Positions 60,530 through 64,000 of a stretch of DNA of 64,000 bases are shown in pieces (position 1 is the stretch's first letter; every line of letters starts with the position of its first letter). Origin of the DNA: Acinetobacter silvestris (GTDB lineage Bacteria; Pseudomonadota; Gammaproteobacteria; Pseudomonadales; Moraxellaceae). The stretch spans positions 62,001 through 126,000 of the forward strand of contig NZ_NEGB01000002.1 in assembly GCF_002135235.1 (NCBI RefSeq). The letters are read 5' to 3'. The notes beneath the pieces are model-generated. The model searched no databases, was not told the origin of the DNA, and saw nothing but the letters and a program-made list of their open reading frames with translations. The translations under genes and the position numbers were made by a program.

Positions 60530-62572
60530 TTAATTAGATAAATTTTCTACAAGTTTAGGATGTAAAACTACATAGTCACTATTATTTAGTATTTCGATTC
60601 GAACATGATAGGTCTCAATTAAATATTGCAAAGCAGCATCTCGTAGCTTAGCTGACTTAAATTTTGCATGCTTTTGATTGATACTCGATTTTAAAACCTT
60701 TTTATTACCTTTCCGATACTGAGCTTTTAGCCATTCCAGCAAAATTTCACTGTCAGATTTATTATCTTTACCATAATAATCAATCCACTGCTCTAAAGAA
60801 TACCTACAGATACTTATAGCACCTTTCATCGTTTCAGATGTAATCACACTCTCTTGCTTAAAAAATGCGAAAATTGCGGCGACTCTTAAAACATATTGAA
60901 CAGTGCGCCGTGCATACGAGTGTATGAAAGCATATCGTCCATTTTTTTCAACTTCACGCAATACAAAGTTTTCATATTCAATATGCAGATCATCCGCCTC
61001 TTCAGTTTTCAAAATAACAGTATAAGTATTTGCACAGTCTAAGACTTTTGGAACATCCGATAAGATTTGCTCACATAAACTCCTATATGCTTTCAAATCT
61101 GTATCTTGATCCGGCCTTATAAATCGATCCTGTTTCGTGATTTGGACATTCTTCAAAGGTTCTGCAAAAACAATTAAAGCACGCGCTAAAAAACCTTGCT
61201 CTCGCAATAGCTCATTTTGCAAAGCTGGGGATGCAATCACATCTTGCACACCAATATTTATTGAAAAACGAATACCATCAACATATTCAATACTACTGCC
61301 TTTTAAAACATTACTAATAGATTCACCATCAAGCAAATTATTAATCACACTGAGTGCTTCGCCTACCGTATCACTTTTCATGGTATATCCAGAAAATAGA
61401 TATGCCCCTTCACCAGTTGTCCATGTAAAACTTTTTTGATCGCTTTTTTTTACTAATGAAATCAATCCTTGTATTGTAAGTTTTGTAAATCTAGCCAAAG
61501 GAATTTTTGGCTCAGTTGATTCACCTTTTGATCTAATCCATTCATCGTACTCTTTCTCATATAATGCCATATTGCTTTTTTCCATAGATTTAGAAACATA
61601 ACAGGCATCATTAATACAATTATCTTTGCCGGCACCACTTGGGAAGATCGTAATGGTAAAAAGGCTACAAGGTTGACCCTTAATCGTTTTATCACTAGGA
61701 GCATTGATATGTCTTTGCGACAAAAAAGCCATTTCTCCTAAGTAAGTTTGTCCTGCAACTGAAATTGGGACTTTATGAATATATGCTGTTTTTTTAATTG
61801 CATTTGCGATTAATGCTGGAAAAGCCCAAAGCGGATAATTTTGCGGTGAATTGTGATTAACTGCACTTAAAGTTGATAATGCAGGCCAAGCGCTTGATGA
61901 CTGGACTTTTGACTCACTTTCTACATCTTCATGTTTTAGTGAATCAATATATGAGGCATAAATGGAGTCAATCCGCTCTTGAACATCTGCATACGATAGC
62001 CTAGATAAATTTTCTCGGCTGAACTTTATGTGAGGTTGAGAGTCTTCATCATAATTAGCTGTCATGATCAAAACAGATTCAGGTAGCAGGCTTTCTACTT
62101 CTTGCAACCCAAATATAAGATCTGGCAAGTAAATTACATATGATTTTGTAAAACAAATTTTAAAAAAAACATCAAATTCATTCGTCAAAACCACTCGTGA
62201 TAATTTCGTTTTACTCAGCAACCGATTGACTAATAAACCATCACCAATTTGAAGTGCTGCTTTCCGCCGTTCTATGACTTTATAAGGTTCACAAGATATA
62301 TCATATTCATAACCCATCCCAACAATCAAATAACCAGTCACAAAATTCAGATTAGAATTATTCACAAGTTTAAAAACGTTGCAGCCACCACAATCCAAAT
62401 CTGGGTAGTGTGGATGTATGTAACTTTCAATTGAAATTTGATCGCCTTTTATAAAGTTTAAGGAAAACTCTTCAAAGGTAGATGAAGAAGTAACTTGCCC
62501 AGTTAAAGGATGTGTACTTAATATAGGATGTTCTTCATCTAATTTTATTTTCAACATATTAATTCTTACCAT
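60530..62572 (-). CDS. DUF3987-family protein (mobile-element replication/helicase-like)
   Basis: 680 residues. The central part matches DUF3987: YPLWAFPALIANAIKKTAYI, SVAGQTYLGEMAFLSQRHIN, then TIFPSGAGKDNCINDACYVS, a P-loop (GAGKDN) as in primase-helicase relatives. MTANYDEDSQPHIKFSREN and ARRTVQYVLRVAAIFAFF are also typical regions, and a winged-helix-like end (LLEWLKAQYRKGNKKVLKSS) closes it. Such proteins occur in prophages, satellites and integrative elements beside AlpA-type regulators. ATG 62557 is an alternative start five codons in. The AlpA-like gene lies 145 bases upstream on the same strand. Confidence 0.7.
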   Translation of the reverse strand: MVRINMLKIKLDEEHPILSTHPLTGQVTSSSTFEEFSLNFIKGDQISIESYIHPHYPDLDCGGCNVFKLVNNSNLNFVTGYLIVGMGYEYDISCEPYKVIERRKAALQIGDGLLVNRLLSKTKLSRVVLTNEFDVFFKICFTKSYVIYLPDLIFGLQEVESLLPESVLIMTANYDEDSQPHIKFSRENLSRLSYADVQERIDSIYASYIDSLKHEDVESESKVQSSSAWPALSTLSAVNHNSPQNYPLWAFPALIANAIKKTAYIHKVPISVAGQTYLGEMAFLSQRHINAPSDKTIKGQPCSLFTITIFPSGAGKDNCINDACYVSKSMEKSNMALYEKEYDEWIRSKGESTEPKIPLARFTKLTIQGLISLVKKSDQKSFTWTTGEGAYLFSGYTMKSDTVGEALSVINNLLDGESISNVLKGSSIEYVDGIRFSINIGVQDVIASPALQNELLREQGFLARALIVFAEPLKNVQITKQDRFIRPDQDTDLKAYRSLCEQILSDVPKVLDCANTYTVILKTEEADDLHIEYENFVLREVEKNGRYAFIHSYARRTVQYVLRVAAIFAFFKQESVITSETMKGAISICRYSLEQWIDYYGKDNKSDSEILLEWLKAQYRKGNKKVLKSSINQKHAKFKSAKLRDAALQYLIETYHVRIEILNNSDYVVLHPKLVENLSN

Positions 62573-62717
62573 TTTTCAAAATTTCAAGCAAAACTTTACT
62601 TATCCACTTAATGAATTTAAGTAGAGGCTTTACGTACTGTATTAGAAAAGTTAGATTTAAATTACTGAGTGTATTTCGAGCTGAACCCAGCAAAAATGCT
62701 GGGTTCATAAAGAAAAT

Positions 62718-62897
62718 TTACTTAATCTCACCTGCAAATTTCAAAATTTCATTCCGATTCCAACGTAACAGGCGACCATGACGCTTTGGAACAACTGGAC
62801 CATTTTCATAAATTGCCCATTTACGGAGTGTTTGTGGTTGAAATCCAAGAAGCTTTGCAGCTTCTGCTGTAGTAATTAATAAACTTTCTTGCTTCAT
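62718..62897 (-). CDS. AlpA-like excisionase/HTH regulator
   Basis: 59 residues: LLITTAEAAKLLGFQPQTLR, then KWAIYENGPVVPKRHGRLLR and WNRNEILKFAGEIK. This is the HTH_17 winged-helix type of AlpA and Xis proteins, with the TxxEAAxLLGFxPQTLRKW recognition signature. In P4-like satellites AlpA controls the integrase and helps excision. AAGGGA lies upstream. It probably forms an operon with the DUF3987 gene and is divergent from the next gene. Confidence 0.85.
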   Translation of the reverse strand: MKQESLLITTAEAAKLLGFQPQTLRKWAIYENGPVVPKRHGRLLRWNRNEILKFAGEIK

Positions 62898-63032
62898 CTT
62901 GAAGCGTCCCTTCTTAATTAAATTGTGTTATTTTTTAGTTGATTTTTACTTGTTTGGGGAGGTTCTTATAATTACTATATTTTCTTACCCCCCCAAACAA
63001 ATTATACTTTTTGATTGCTATTGGAACATTTT

Positions 63033-63869
63033 ATGTCAGGACGTCCAAAAACTGGATTTGTTACAAAATTGAAAACCATTATTTGGTATGAACACGTTGC
63101 AGAACGTGTTCTCAATGAAAACACTCAAAATAATGTGCGTCCGCATCAAACGGAGTTAGACTCGCGCTTAGCAAGTAAAAATAAACTAGATAATTTTTTT
63201 GGTGAAAATGGCAGTAAAATTTGGACAAAATTTTCTATAGGGCAAGTATCTCCAGTAACAAAAATAAAAATTGTTGAAAAAAAACTTCCAAATTCTTCAA
63301 TTTATTTTGTCCATCCTATTTGGGAAATATTAAGTAAAACTTACGTTAGTGAAGCAGATTTATATAAATTTTATGAAAATTTGAACAGCTCCACTCAAAA
63401 AATTATACGTAAAAAAAATATTGAAGAAGTTGTAATCGACTTTGATGCTAATTTTGAAAAAGAATTTGAAAATATTTTAGATCTGTATAGTTTTTTGCTA
63501 TTTATTACCTATCAAAGTAAATTCAACCTTCACATTCAAAATCTTGAATATAGCTACTTAGCTTTATTGCAATATAGCTCATTAATTATTGATTTAATTG
63601 GTAGCACGGGATATTACTTAATTAAACTAATAGAATTGCATTTTCAATTAGAACCCAATTCTCGTTTGAACAAAATGGGAGCTGATTTTGACTTCCATCT
63701 AAAACAAATTAATTTATATAATATAGTTCAAAATGCCTTTAAAACTAATCCTCAACGATATACTTTACTAAAAAACTACTTTGATGATTTCAGAAATGAG
63801 TTCTATAAGTATCAATTAAAGTTAGCGTCTATTGAAGACTTCTATACAAAAAATAGTGAGAAGATTTGA
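63033..63869 (+). CDS. Element-borne protein of unknown function
   Basis: 278 residues from ATG 63033 (GGAA 8 bases upstream), MSGRPKTGFVTKLKTIIWYE. The basic opening is followed by EHVAERVLNENTQNN and a helical C-terminal domain rich in Tyr/Phe/Leu (EYSYLALLQYSSLIIDLIGS). No catalytic motif recognised. It is divergent from the AlpA-like gene across 135 bases, a position often held by element-specific regulatory or cargo genes. Bases 63870-64000 show no certain gene; a 36-codon frame from GTG 63856 to 63966 lacks support. Confidence 0.6.
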   Translation: MSGRPKTGFVTKLKTIIWYEHVAERVLNENTQNNVRPHQTELDSRLASKNKLDNFFGENGSKIWTKFSIGQVSPVTKIKIVEKKLPNSSIYFVHPIWEILSKTYVSEADLYKFYENLNSSTQKIIRKKNIEEVVIDFDANFEKEFENILDLYSFLLFITYQSKFNLHIQNLEYSYLALLQYSSLIIDLIGSTGYYLIKLIELHFQLEPNSRLNKMGADFDFHLKQINLYNIVQNAFKTNPQRYTLLKNYFDDFRNEFYKYQLKLASIEDFYTKNSEKI

Positions 63870-64000
63870 TTCCACACGTTACCGATCTAAAATTGGTAAA
63901 GTTAGAGATGCACTGAGCGTATTCGATTTTAGAACAAAGTCGTTAAAACCTATGCTCATTGATTGATGCTAGACTAGAAGACAGGTTTAAGTTGCTTTAT

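Noticed and set aside
63856..63966. 36-codon frame from GTG after the last gene
   Set aside because: No ribosome site and no recognisable feature; overlaps the preceding gene by chance.
1..64000. CRISPR array
   Set aside because: No regularly spaced direct repeats of 24-40 bases were found; the only dense repeats are inside the autotransporter gene and are coding.

Overview
The window reads like an Acinetobacter chromosome (Moraxellaceae, Gammaproteobacteria). The backbone is AT-rich with short intergenic gaps. It carries housekeeping genes whose protein sequences look like Acinetobacter: tkt, metK, fxsA, ruvC, nnr, queG, bioB, an AlkK-type acyl-CoA ligase and aroP. The species call is inference from gene content and base composition.

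Bases 1-25330 are mostly ordinary chromosome: an AcoR-like regulator beside an acetaldehyde dehydrogenase; a scar of two fused pseudogenes (3210-3876); a TetR/SDR/isomerase group; a glutamine amidotransferase; secreted small proteins including a PliG-like lysozyme inhibitor; YceI; OsmC; transketolase; SAM synthetase; RuvC; NAD(P)HX repair; queuosine and biotin synthesis; an acyl-CoA ligase and a universal stress protein. Most genes end at clear stem-loop terminators. Several small proteins without obvious function lie between them, including one that seems to start at ATT.

Bases 25330-30760 are a decayed zone ahead of a tRNA integration hotspot: a frameshifted alpha/beta hydrolase, a broken PrpA-like phosphatase, a frameshifted secreted metallophosphatase, and a degenerate second copy of the DNA that lies next to the hotspot. 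The intact genes here are aroP, a small HTH gene and a short Cys-rich protein.

Two nearly identical copies of the last 45 bases of a tRNA-Met(CAT) gene (minus strand) lie at 30767-30811 and 42348-42392. They bound a first, decayed island holding a 3079-residue type Va autotransporter, an orphan gene and the relic C-terminus of a type I restriction subunit. The autotransporter is a mosaic: its passenger is about 65% GC, while its signal peptide and beta-barrel have the AT-rich composition of the host.

The second island starts at 42348 with a tyrosine integrase and runs past the end of the window. It is a defence-type cargo island: a three-gene module (Gly/Pro-rich 35-residue peptide, HicA-like 75-residue protein, 755-residue ankyrin protein); two adjacent DUF262 proteins of the GmrSD type; a zinc-cluster protein; a HEPN-like protein; and a complete type I restriction-modification operon (hsdM-hsdS-hsdR) led by an XRE regulator whose promoter carries repeated TCGACA boxes. 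The far part (59.8-63.9 kb) looks like the core of a satellite or integrative element: a mini-ORF with a strong ribosome site and a hairpin, a long palindrome, a DUF3987 protein, an AlpA-like excisionase and an unknown protein. I infer successive insertions into one tRNA-Met gene, whose intact copy should lie to the right of the window.
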